Positions 15,151 through 21,720 of a stretch of DNA of 33,789 nt are shown here, in pieces. The notes under the pieces were generated by a model. It was not told where the DNA came from and did no database searches. It saw nothing but the letters and a program-made list of their open reading frames with translations. The stretch spans positions 1-33,789 of the forward strand of contig JAZRVE010000101.1 of assembly GCA_045598975.1 (NCBI GenBank), written 5' to 3'. Made by a program: the position numbers and the translations under genes. The stretch is from UMGS882 sp045598975 (GTDB lineage: Bacteria > Bacillota > Clostridia > Oscillospirales > CAG-382). Position 1 is the first letter of the stretch; each line of letters opens with the position of its first letter.

Positions 15151-16332
15151 ATGACGACCCCACCGTCCGTCATATATTTAGACAGCGCCGCTACCACGCG
15201 TACAAATGAACGTGCGGCGAAAGAGGCGCTTTTTCTTATGACGGAGCTGTACGCCAACCCGTCTTCGGCGCACCGTTTCGGCTTTGAGGCGGAAACCTAC
15301 TTGAAAAACGCCCGGAAGACTTTGCTTGCCTCCCTCGGCTATACGCCGGCGGACGGCACGCTCGTTTTCACTTCCTGCGGTACGGAAGCGGACAATATGG
15401 CGCTGTTCGGCGCGGCAAAGACCTTCGCGCGGCACGGCAGACGCCTCGTGCTGTCGGACTCCGAGCACCCTGCCGTCGAAAACGCGGCGAAAGAGCTTGA
15501 AAAGGCGGGCTGTACCGTCTGCCGCATCCCCACAAAGGACGGTGTACTTGATCTTGACTATGCCCGCCGTGCCATCACGCCGGATACCTTCCTCGTTTCC
15601 TGCATGACGGTCAACAACGAAACAGGCGCTCTGTACGATGTTGCCTCTTTGCGGCGTATCGCAAAGGAAAATGCGCCCGACTGTTATTTCCACACCGACG
15701 CCGTGCAGGCGTTCACCAAGGTGCGCGATCTTGCCTCGTTCGACGCCGATCTCATCAGTATCAGCGGTCACAAGATCCATGCCCCCAAGGGCATCGGGGC
15801 GCTGTTTATCAAAAAAGGCGTGCGTATCCCGGCGCTCATCGTCGGCGGCGGGCAGGAGGGCGGCTTGCGGAGCGGCACCGAGGCTCTGCCGAACATCGGC
15901 GCCTTCGCCGCGGCGGCAGAGGACGCCATGGCGCGTTATGATGAGCGTATGGCTCACTTTTCCGCTTTGAAAGCCCGTCTGTGCGAACAGCTTGCAGGCA
16001 ATCCGGCGGTGCGCGTCCATTCCCTTTCGGATTGTCCGGGACGCTTTGCACCGCATATAATGAGCATAGCCGTCCCCGGCATACGCAGTGAGATCATGCT
16101 CCGGTTTCTGTCCGAGCGCGGTATCTGCGTGTCGGCAGGCTCCGCCTGTTCGTCAAAGCACGCCGATAACCGGGTGCTCACCGCCTTCGGGCTGTCGGAC
16201 GCCCTTGCGGACAGCACGCTTCGCGTCAGCTTTTCGCAAGAGAACACCCCCGAACAGATCGACACCTTCGTGCAGACGCTGAACGAGGGCATACGGTCGC
16301 TCGCGGTCGTGAAAACGTCGGGACGTTCATAA
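15151..16332 (+). CDS. Cysteine desulfurase (NifS/IscS family)
   Basis: A PLP enzyme of 393 residues that removes sulfur from cysteine for Fe-S clusters or thio-modification of tRNA. Evidence includes LDSAATTRTN at the start, ANPSSAHRFG, GTEADNMAL, NNETGA and HTDAVQAFTK. The PLP lysine is K208 in SISGHKIHAPKG, and the catalytic cysteine is C333 in SAGSACSS. The short SAGSACSS loop without a long insertion fits group I NifS/IscS-like enzymes. AAAGGGAG lies 9 nt before ATG 15151. No scaffold (IscU/NifU) or tRNA thiolase gene is adjacent, so the acceptor is unknown. No clear promoter lies between the SLH terminator and this gene. Confidence 0.94.
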   Translation: MTTPPSVIYLDSAATTRTNERAAKEALFLMTELYANPSSAHRFGFEAETYLKNARKTLLASLGYTPADGTLVFTSCGTEADNMALFGAAKTFARHGRRLVLSDSEHPAVENAAKELEKAGCTVCRIPTKDGVLDLDYARRAITPDTFLVSCMTVNNETGALYDVASLRRIAKENAPDCYFHTDAVQAFTKVRDLASFDADLISISGHKIHAPKGIGALFIKKGVRIPALIVGGGQEGGLRSGTEALPNIGAFAAAAEDAMARYDERMAHFSALKARLCEQLAGNPAVRVHSLSDCPGRFAPHIMSIAVPGIRSEIMLRFLSERGICVSAGSACSSKHADNRVLTAFGLSDALADSTLRVSFSQENTPEQIDTFVQTLNEGIRSLAVVKTSGRS

Positions 16333-16407
16333 AGAAAAGACGGCATCCGCATAAGAAAAAAGCACGACAAATGCGGCGTTTCCCTCATGGGATAAGCCGC
16401 GGATTCC

Positions 16408-16435
16408 TTGACAAAAAACGGATTTTGGGTATAAT
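16408..16435 (+). promoter_or_regulatory. Promoter of the PLP enzyme-dapF-murE operon
   Basis: TTGACA, 16 nt, TATAAT: both boxes are perfect consensus. It lies about 46 nt before the ATG at 16482. Confidence 0.85.
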
Positions 16436-16481
16436 GACATCAGAGTATCGGATCGTGTTTTTTCGGAAAGGATGCTTTACC

Positions 16482-17648
16482 ATGACAAGCAGCAACCACG
16501 GCGGGAATTTTACTTTTGAAACGCAACTCGTTCACGGCTGCGGCGGATGCGATCCGCTGACCGGCGCCGTCAGCTTCCCGATCTATCAGACGTCTACCTA
16601 TCGGAATCCCGCTCTCGGCTCGGATATCCGCTATTCCTATTCCCGCACGGCAAACCCCACCCGCCATGAGCTGGAGCGCACCGTCGCCCTTCTCGAAGGC
16701 GGTACGCAGGGCTTTGCTTTTTCCACAGGACTCGCGGCGGTCAACGCCGTTTTCTCACTGTTAAAAGCCGGCGATCACGTTATCATTTCGGATGATATTT
16801 ACGGCGGCACCTATCGGCTGGTGGAAAGCTATTACAAAAACTACGGTATCGAATTTGATTACGCCGATATCGGCGACACGGCGCTCGTCGGAGCCCTTGT
16901 GCGCGAGAATACCCGCATGATCTACGCCGAGACGCCGACAAACCCCATGATGAAGGTGGCGGACATCGCCGCTCTTTCCCGCATCGCGCACGCCTGCGGC
17001 GCACGGTGCGTCATCGACAACACGTTCCTCACCCCGTATTTTCAGCGTCCCATCCCGCTCGGCGCCGATATCGTCGTTCACAGCGGCACCAAATTTCTTG
17101 CCGGACATCACGATACCATGGCTGGCTTTGTCGTCGTCAACGACGATGAGACGGCCTCCGGTATAAAGCTCGCGCAGAACACGCACGGATCGGGACTGTC
17201 GCCGTTCGACTGCTTTCTCGTTTCACGCGGCATCAAGACGCTCGGACTTCGCATGAAGCGCCACGAAGAAAACGCCGTCCGCGTGGCGGATTACTTAAAG
17301 AACAACAAAAACGTCGATAAGGTCTACTTTGTCGGGCTTCCGGAGCATCCCTCCCATGAGATCACCATGCGGCAGACGACCGGCTTCGGCGGTATGATCT
17401 CCTTCACCCTCAAAGACAAGAGCCTTGTGGAAAAGGCGCTGACCGGTTACGATATGATCCTGTTCGCCGAGAGCCTCGGCGGCACCATGACGCTCATCAC
17501 CTATCCCATGACGCAGACGCACGCCTCCGTCCCGGAGGACGTCCGCAACCGCCTCGGCATCACCGACAGACTGCTCCGGCTTTCGGTCGGCATAGAGCCG
17601 GCGGAGGACATCATAAAGGATCTCGCCTCGGTGTTGGGAGAAAACTGA
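16482..17648 (+). CDS. Cys/Met-metabolism PLP enzyme (cystathionine synthase/lyase family)
   Basis: 388 residues of the trans-sulfuration fold type I family. Signs are LVHGCGGCDPLTGAVSFPIYQTSTY, SYSRTANPTRHELE, AFSTGLAAVNAVF, ETPTNPMMKVADI and DNTFLTPYFQRP. The PLP lysine is K204 in HSGTKFLAGHHD, and SVGIEP.EDII is near the end. The family includes cystathionine gamma-synthase, cystathionine lyases and methionine gamma-lyase, and sequence alone does not settle which. GGAAAGGA lies 9 nt before the ATG. dapF follows after one nucleotide, so the three genes form an operon combining sulfur amino acid and diaminopimelate/peptidoglycan metabolism. Confidence 0.92.
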   Translation: MTSSNHGGNFTFETQLVHGCGGCDPLTGAVSFPIYQTSTYRNPALGSDIRYSYSRTANPTRHELERTVALLEGGTQGFAFSTGLAAVNAVFSLLKAGDHVIISDDIYGGTYRLVESYYKNYGIEFDYADIGDTALVGALVRENTRMIYAETPTNPMMKVADIAALSRIAHACGARCVIDNTFLTPYFQRPIPLGADIVVHSGTKFLAGHHDTMAGFVVVNDDETASGIKLAQNTHGSGLSPFDCFLVSRGIKTLGLRMKRHEENAVRVADYLKNNKNVDKVYFVGLPEHPSHEITMRQTTGFGGMISFTLKDKSLVEKALTGYDMILFAESLGGTMTLITYPMTQTHASVPEDVRNRLGITDRLLRLSVGIEPAEDIIKDLASVLGEN

Positions 17649-17649
17649 C

Positions 17650-18519
17650 GTGGCGTTCATGCAGCTGCATTTCACCAAAATGCAGGCATACGGCAATGAC
17701 TACGTCTACATCGAGACCATCACACAGCCGCTCGGCAATCTCAACGAGCTGGCACGCCGGCTTTCCGACCGCCACTACGGCGTCGGCGGCGACGGTATGA
17801 TCCTCGTCTGCCCGTCCGACGTCGCCGATTTCAAGATGCGCGTCTTCGATCCCGACGGTACGGAAGCCGAAATGTGCGGCAACGGCGTGCGCAGTGTCGG
17901 AAAATTCGTCTACGATAAAGGCTTCACGACCAAAACGGAGTTTACCGTCGAAACACTCGGCGGCATCAAGCGTATTTTTCTCGACGTAAAGGACGGCAGG
18001 ACGGTCAACGTCACCGCCGCCATCGGCGCACCCGTTCTGGATGCCGGGAAGGTGCCGGTGCTGTGCGGAAAGGAGCGCTGTATCGACGAGCCCGTCACGC
18101 TCGGAGACCTGTCCGTGCGGATCACGGCGCTTTCTCTCGGTAATCCGCACTGCGTCACCTTTGTAGACGGTGTGGATAAATTCGATCTCGCCGTATACGG
18201 TCCGCTCATGGAGCATCACGCCGTTTTCCCGCACCGCGTCAACGCGGAATTCTGCGAGGTGACGGATCGCCATACGTTAAACCTGCGCACGTGGGAACGC
18301 GGGACGGGCGAAACGCTCGCCTGTGCGACGGGATGCGCGGCGTGCGTAGTCGGCGGCGTACTGACGGGGCGGTGTGCCCGCTCGGCGGACGTGCGTCAGA
18401 TCGGCGGCGTGACGCATATCGAATGGAATGAAAAAAATAATGATATATGGATGACAGCGCCGACGGAAACGGTTTTCGACGGTGTCATCCCACTTGACAG
18501 TGAGGTGTTCCGACCATGA
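17650..18519 (+). CDS. dapF: Diaminopimelate epimerase
   Basis: Converts LL- to meso-diaminopimelate, a lysine and peptidoglycan precursor. It has 289 residues. The two catalytic cysteines are visible: C76 in EMCGNGVRS and C225 in GETLACATGCAA. GNDYVYI near the N-terminus, GGDGMIL and LGNPHCVTFVD also fit. The start is probably the GTG at 17650, with GGGAG 9 nt upstream in the preceding gene; the ATG at 17659 is possible. It overlaps murE by 4 nt (ATGA), so its product and the enzyme that uses it are coupled. Confidence 0.96.
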   Translation: MAFMQLHFTKMQAYGNDYVYIETITQPLGNLNELARRLSDRHYGVGGDGMILVCPSDVADFKMRVFDPDGTEAEMCGNGVRSVGKFVYDKGFTTKTEFTVETLGGIKRIFLDVKDGRTVNVTAAIGAPVLDAGKVPVLCGKERCIDEPVTLGDLSVRITALSLGNPHCVTFVDGVDKFDLAVYGPLMEHHAVFPHRVNAEFCEVTDRHTLNLRTWERGTGETLACATGCAACVVGGVLTGRCARSADVRQIGGVTHIEWNEKNNDIWMTAPTETVFDGVIPLDSEVFRP

Positions 18520-20027
18520 AAAACAGTGTCTGTCTTATTTCTTCCTTAAAGGACGGGATTCTCCGACTGAAAGGCGTCGACGCGGTATCGGGAAAAGAGA
18601 TCGCCGGGATCGCCTGCGATTCACGGCGGGTGGAAAAGGATTTTATCTTTGTCGCCATGCGCGGTGCCGTGACGGACGGTCACGCATACATACCGGGTGC
18701 CGTCGAAAAGGGCGCCGCCGTCGTCATCTGCGAAAGCGAGGACGCTTACGAAAAAAATGCGGACACGCATCCCGACCTCTGCTTTGTGCTCGTCAAGGAC
18801 GCGCGGGCAACGCTCGCGAGCCTTGCGGCGGAGTATTATGACCATCCCGCCGAAAAGCTGAAGCTTATCGGGCTTACCGGCACCAAGGGCAAGACCAGCA
18901 CCTCGTTCATGATCGCCGATATTCTGAACGGCTCCGGTTTTTCCTGCGGTCTCATCGGCACGACCGGCACCTACTATGCCGGGAAATACGAATTTATCGA
19001 CAATTCCACCCCGGAAAGTCTGGAACTGCACCGTATGTTTGCCGACATGGTCGCATGCGGCGTGACGCACTGCGTCATGGAGGTCTCTTCGCAGGCGCTC
19101 AAAATGTCCCGCGTACACGGACTGATCTTCGATACGGCGGTGTTCACCAATTTCTCCGCTGACCACATCGGTGCCGGCGAGCATGAAAGTCTGGAAGAAT
19201 ACCGTTACTGGAAAGGGTCGCTGTTCACCATGTGCCGCCGCGCCGTCATCAATGCGGAAAGCGACTGCCGGCAGTACGTCACCGATATTCTGGATGCCGG
19301 AAAGGTGTCGTATCTCTTGTATTCCTGCGAGGACACCGCCGTGCCGTATTTCGGCTTTGACGAGCGGTTTTACATGGATTCCGACATGAAGACGGAGTTC
19401 ACCGTGCGCACGTCCGACGGCGTCGAACGGCGCGTCAACGTGCCGGTACCGGGCAGGTTTTCGGTGTACAATGCGCTGGGTGCGCTTGCGGTGACGCTTT
19501 CGATGGGCGTTGACGCCGAAAAAGCGATACGGGCGCTGAACGGCGTGAAGGTCATCGGGCGCACGGAACCGGTTCATCACGCACTCTGCCGGGTGCCGGT
19601 CATCATCGACTACGCACACAACGCGTTGAGCATGGAGAGTCTGTTCAAGGCGTTGAGAGCCTACGAGCCCAAGCGGATCATATGTGTTTTCGGGTGCGGC
19701 GGCAACCGTTCGCGTCTGCGTCGGTATGATATGGGCGAGATTTCCGGCAAATATGCCGATCTTTCCGTTATCACGTCGGATAATCCGCGCGACGAGGAAC
19801 TGGATGACATTCTGGCGGATATTTTGGTCGGCATCAGCAAGACGGACGGCAAATACGCGGTCGTCAAGGATCGCCGGGAAGCGATATTCTATGCGTTGAA
19901 GCAGGCGGAGCCGGGGGATATCGTTCTGCTCTGCGGCAAGGGACAGCAGGACTACGAGGAGATCAAGGGTGTCAAGTACCCGTTTGACGAGAGGGCTGTT
20001 GTGAAAGAATACTTTGACTCGCTTTGA
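18516..20027 (+). CDS. murE: UDP-MurNAc-tripeptide synthetase (meso-DAP adding)
   Basis: A cytosolic Mur ligase of 503 residues that adds the third residue of the peptidoglycan stem peptide. The ATP loop TGTKGKTST is at about 121-129. The Mur ligase lysine that is normally carbamylated is probably K233 in YWKGSLF. The C-terminal substrate loop reads SDNPRDEE (DNPR at 422-425). DNPR is the signature of meso-DAP-adding MurE, which agrees with the adjacent dapF. The preceding GCGGNRSRLRRYDMG loop replaces the classical GGDRDxxKRPxM. Repeat copy C begins directly after its stop and lies in its 3' untranslated region before the terminator at 20219. Confidence 0.96.
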   Translation: MKNSVCLISSLKDGILRLKGVDAVSGKEIAGIACDSRRVEKDFIFVAMRGAVTDGHAYIPGAVEKGAAVVICESEDAYEKNADTHPDLCFVLVKDARATLASLAAEYYDHPAEKLKLIGLTGTKGKTSTSFMIADILNGSGFSCGLIGTTGTYYAGKYEFIDNSTPESLELHRMFADMVACGVTHCVMEVSSQALKMSRVHGLIFDTAVFTNFSADHIGAGEHESLEEYRYWKGSLFTMCRRAVINAESDCRQYVTDILDAGKVSYLLYSCEDTAVPYFGFDERFYMDSDMKTEFTVRTSDGVERRVNVPVPGRFSVYNALGALAVTLSMGVDAEKAIRALNGVKVIGRTEPVHHALCRVPVIIDYAHNALSMESLFKALRAYEPKRIICVFGCGGNRSRLRRYDMGEISGKYADLSVITSDNPRDEELDDILADILVGISKTDGKYAVVKDRREAIFYALKQAEPGDIVLLCGKGQQDYEEIKGVKYPFDERAVVKEYFDSL

Positions 20028-20170
20028 GCAGCGTGCCGGAAGCGTGCCGCTTCACCCTATCCGCGCCGCGTGCGCGGGGCATACCGCGAGTGTGAGCGAG
20101 CGGAAACAACTGCCGCAGTATCCCGCGATCGGGGGACACGCCCGCCAAAACGACGGCGGGCGCGTCGCAA
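20028..20170. repeat. Palindrome-rich repeat family, copy C
   Basis: This occupies the murE 3' untranslated region. Bases 20030-20057 are identical, inverted, to 8170-8197 of copy A. Bases 20092-20170 match 8082-8160 inverted, including a GC hairpin (20135-20166, CGCCCGCC against GGCGGGCG). It lacks the AT-hairpin array. From 20170 to the terminator only short GC repeats (GCGTGCCGCAAGCGTGCCGC) are seen. Confidence 0.8.
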
Positions 20171-20218
20171 AACCATAAGCGCGTGCCGCAAGCGTGCCGC
20201 GCAGCATGTCGATAATGT

Positions 20219-20257
20219 AAAAAATAAGAGGAACGTTTTACGTTCCTCTTATTTTTT
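20219..20257. terminator. Bidirectional terminator between murE and the TM2 gene
   Basis: A perfect 18-bp palindrome (arms AATAAGAGGAACGT and its complement, with A and T tails), loop TTT, ending in a run of T on plus and on minus. It separates convergent genes. Confidence 0.88.
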
Positions 20258-20260
20258 TCG

Positions 20261-20473
20261 TCAGCGAGCAATGACGTTGCCGTCGGCATCGGTGAAATTG
20301 CCGCAAACGATCTGGATGAGATCAATCAGCGTTCCGATACCACAGCATCCCAATGTCAACAGCCACAGAATGCCTGTCCCGGTTTTTCCGACATAGAAGC
20401 GATGAATGCCGATCCCACCGACAAAAATGCACAACAGCAAGGTTGTCAGCCAGTCTTTGGGGCTTTTGCTCAT
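20261..20473 (-). CDS. TM2-domain membrane protein
   Basis: A small membrane protein of 70 residues. It has two hydrophobic segments around the TM2 motif (GGIGIHRFYVGKTGTGILWLLTLGCCGIGTLIDLI), as in TM2-domain proteins of many bacteria, whose function is unknown. AAAGGAGG lies 8 nt before ATG 20473; earlier in-frame ATG codons fall on the operator. It is divergent from the XRE regulator, with a palindromic operator just downstream of its -10 box, so it is likely repressed by that regulator. Confidence 0.85.
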   Translation of the reverse strand: MSKSPKDWLTTLLLCIFVGGIGIHRFYVGKTGTGILWLLTLGCCGIGTLIDLIQIVCGNFTDADGNVIAR

Positions 20474-20493
20474 AATTGTTGCCTCCTTTTTTT

Positions 20494-20519
20494 GATTTGC
20501 ACCTATATGGGTGCAAATC
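20494..20519. promoter_or_regulatory. Palindromic operator of the TM2/XRE pair
   Basis: A perfect inverted repeat GATTTGCACC-N6-GGTGCAAATC immediately downstream of the TM2 promoter -10. A third half-site, AGGTGCAAA, lies at 20567-20575, just before the XRE ribosome binding site. It is the likely binding site of the divergently encoded XRE protein. Confidence 0.75.
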
Positions 20520-20520
20520 A

Positions 20521-20550
20521 AGTATAACATATGTCTATAATAAAGTCAAG
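20521..20550 (-). promoter_or_regulatory. Promoter of the TM2 gene
   Basis: TTGACT, 17 nt, TATACT on the minus strand, with the operator 20494-20519 following directly. A plus-strand TATAAT at 20536-20541 could serve the XRE gene; its -35 would overlap the operator. Confidence 0.75.
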
Positions 20551-20589
20551 AGTTTTGTTCTTAAATAGGTGCAAAAAGGTGGCTTTATT

Positions 20590-20820
20590 ATGAATGCAGA
20601 GGTGGAGAAGAGAATCGGCGGCAACGTTCGACGTTTGCGGGAAAGAGCGGATCTGACGCAGGAGGAGCTTGCCGCGCGGTTACAGATCAATGGCTGTGAC
20701 ATCACCCGCAGTGCCGTTGCCAAAATCGAGGTCGGTCAACGGCATCTGTACCCGGATGAAATTTTACTCATCAAAGAAATCTTAAACGTAACTTTTGAGG
20801 AGATTTTTGAGAAGGAATAG
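20590..20820 (+). CDS. XRE-family transcriptional regulator
   Basis: A Cro/C1-type helix-turn-helix protein of 76 residues, all DNA-binding domain (IGGNVRRLRERADLTQEELAARLQINGCDITRSAVAKIEVGQRHL). The segment after the recognition helix (YPDEILLIKEILNVTFEEIFEKE) is a typical short XRE ending. AAGGTGG lies 7 nt before ATG 20590. It probably represses both itself and the TM2 gene through the TTTGCACC palindrome. A hairpin (20863-20887) follows. Confidence 0.88.
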   Translation: MNAEVEKRIGGNVRRLRERADLTQEELAARLQINGCDITRSAVAKIEVGQRHLYPDEILLIKEILNVTFEEIFEKE

Positions 20821-20862
20821 AGTTTCTCTCTGCATACGCCGACACGGCACGTTGCATGAACA

Positions 20863-20887
20863 TCCCCCGCCGGAGCCCGGCGGGGGA
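20863..20887 (+). terminator. GC hairpin after the XRE gene
   Basis: A perfect 11-bp stem TCCCCCGCCGG against its complement, loop AGC. No T-run follows, so termination is uncertain. Confidence 0.45.
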
Positions 20888-21087
20888 CGTCTGTTTCCGC
20901 CGCGTTGCGGCGCAGGGGAAACGAAACTCCTTTTTTCTCACAAGAGAAAGAAACGCCTTTTTCTTGCAAAAGAAAGAAAAGAAACTTCTTTTTTTCTTAC
21001 AAAAGAAAAGAAAGGAACCTACTTTTTTCTCGCAAGAGAAAAAAGTAGGGCAAAAAAGATTGCCGGGGAGTAACCCCGGACCCCCTT

Positions 21088-21140
21088 ACGCCGCAAATGC
21101 CGACTGCGCGCGGGGCGCTCCGTCGGGAGATTTGCGGCGG
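21088..21140 (+). repeat. Left 53-bp inverted-repeat arm of copy D
   Basis: The exact reverse complement of 21521-21573. The arm is itself an imperfect hairpin (GCCGCAAAT/ATTTGCGGC with inner CCGAC/GTCGG). Copy B carries the same arm at 12219-12271 with one base changed. Confidence 0.9.
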
Positions 21141-21520
21141 ATCAAGCCGTTATTACGGCGGCTCCGACACAGATTCGCAGATACTCCCAACCATGCGGCA
21201 CGGATAAGTTCCATAGCACAAACAACAGCGTAGCGGCGGATACTCATGATATGTACAAAGGGAAGGGCTCGGCGAGATACGTCCCTTTCCGGCTCTTCGT
21301 CCCTATTCCGCGCGCAGAGTTCTCAAAAATTCCAGCCAAGCTCGCCCGCGTTGGACAGAGGCACAGAGCCAAATAGGGACGTATTTAACCTGCATCATCC
21401 TTTTTCGCAAAGCATGAGTTTCCGGAAGTACCCTGCCGTTAGCACAATAAAAACATAACCGAGCCGTAAGGCTCGGTTTTTGGTATGGCATAATCGGGGA
21501 TACTGCGGCAATTGCTCGCA

Positions 21521-21573
21521 CCGCCGCAAATCTCCCGACGGAGCGCCCCGCGCGCAGTCGGCATTTGCGGCGT
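21521..21573 (-). repeat. Right 53-bp inverted-repeat arm of copy D
   Basis: The exact reverse complement of 21088-21140. Outside it the sequence differs from the left side but repeats the layout: a GC hairpin (21580-21601), then an AT-rich hairpin (21612-21639). Confidence 0.9.
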
Positions 21574-21579
21574 CGGGGG

Positions 21580-21639
21580 ACTTGGGGGCGGGCCCCCAAG
21601 TTGCCTTTTTGCAACTTTTTCGTCAACACGAAAAAGTTG
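21580..21639. repeat. GC hairpin plus AT-rich hairpin right of copy D
   Basis: ACTTGGGGG/CCCCCAAGT (9 bp, loop CGGG) followed by CAACTTTTTCGT/ACGAAAAAGTTG (12 bp, perfect, loop CAAC). This is the mirror layout of the left side of copy D with unrelated sequence. Confidence 0.75.
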
Positions 21640-21676
21640 AATCGCTTCCCCCCGAGCCGTAGGCTCGGGAATAGGA

Positions 21677-21710
21677 GTTGTGCCGCCGGGCAAGAGCCCG
21701 GCCGCACAAC
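21677..21710 (-). terminator. Hairpin after the IMP dehydrogenase gene
   Basis: GTTGTGC.GCCGGGC, loop TCTT, GCCCGGC.GCACAAC with one mismatch, about 10 nt after the stop. A second hairpin (CCCGAGCC/GGCTCGGG, 21651-21669) follows. On plus the hairpin is followed by ATTTTT. Confidence 0.6.
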
Positions 21711-21720
21711 GATTTTTGAT

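Larger units (their letters stand above)
20930..21573. repeat. Palindrome-rich repeat family, copy D (largest copy)
   Basis: This fills most of the 900-bp gap between the convergent XRE and IMP dehydrogenase genes. It has four tandem AT hairpins with loops ACAA, GCAA, ACAA and GCAA (about 20930-20955, 20955-20978, 20985-21014 and 21018-21049; the last is a perfect 14-bp stem). A GC hairpin (21063-21079) comes next. A left 53-bp inverted-repeat arm (21088-21140), core halves (21145-21295 like copy A, 21361-21520 like copy B) and a right arm (21521-21573), perfectly complementary to the left, complete it. It includes a GAGCC GTAA GGCTC terminator-like hairpin (21457-21478). No convincing protein is encoded. 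Confidence 0.88.

Noticed and set aside
20930..21049. CRISPR-like spacing of the four tandem hairpins
   Set aside because: Units are palindromic, vary in sequence and have no unique spacers or cas genes; they are better described as a hairpin array.
20856..21233. Protein-like frames rich in K, R, F and S across repeat copy D (similar ones in copies A and B)
   Set aside because: They only translate the AT-hairpin arrays; frames differ between copies and no start site is supported.
20930..21720. Retron or group II intron RNA
   Set aside because: No reverse transcriptase gene nearby and no domain V-like or msr/msd pattern recognised.
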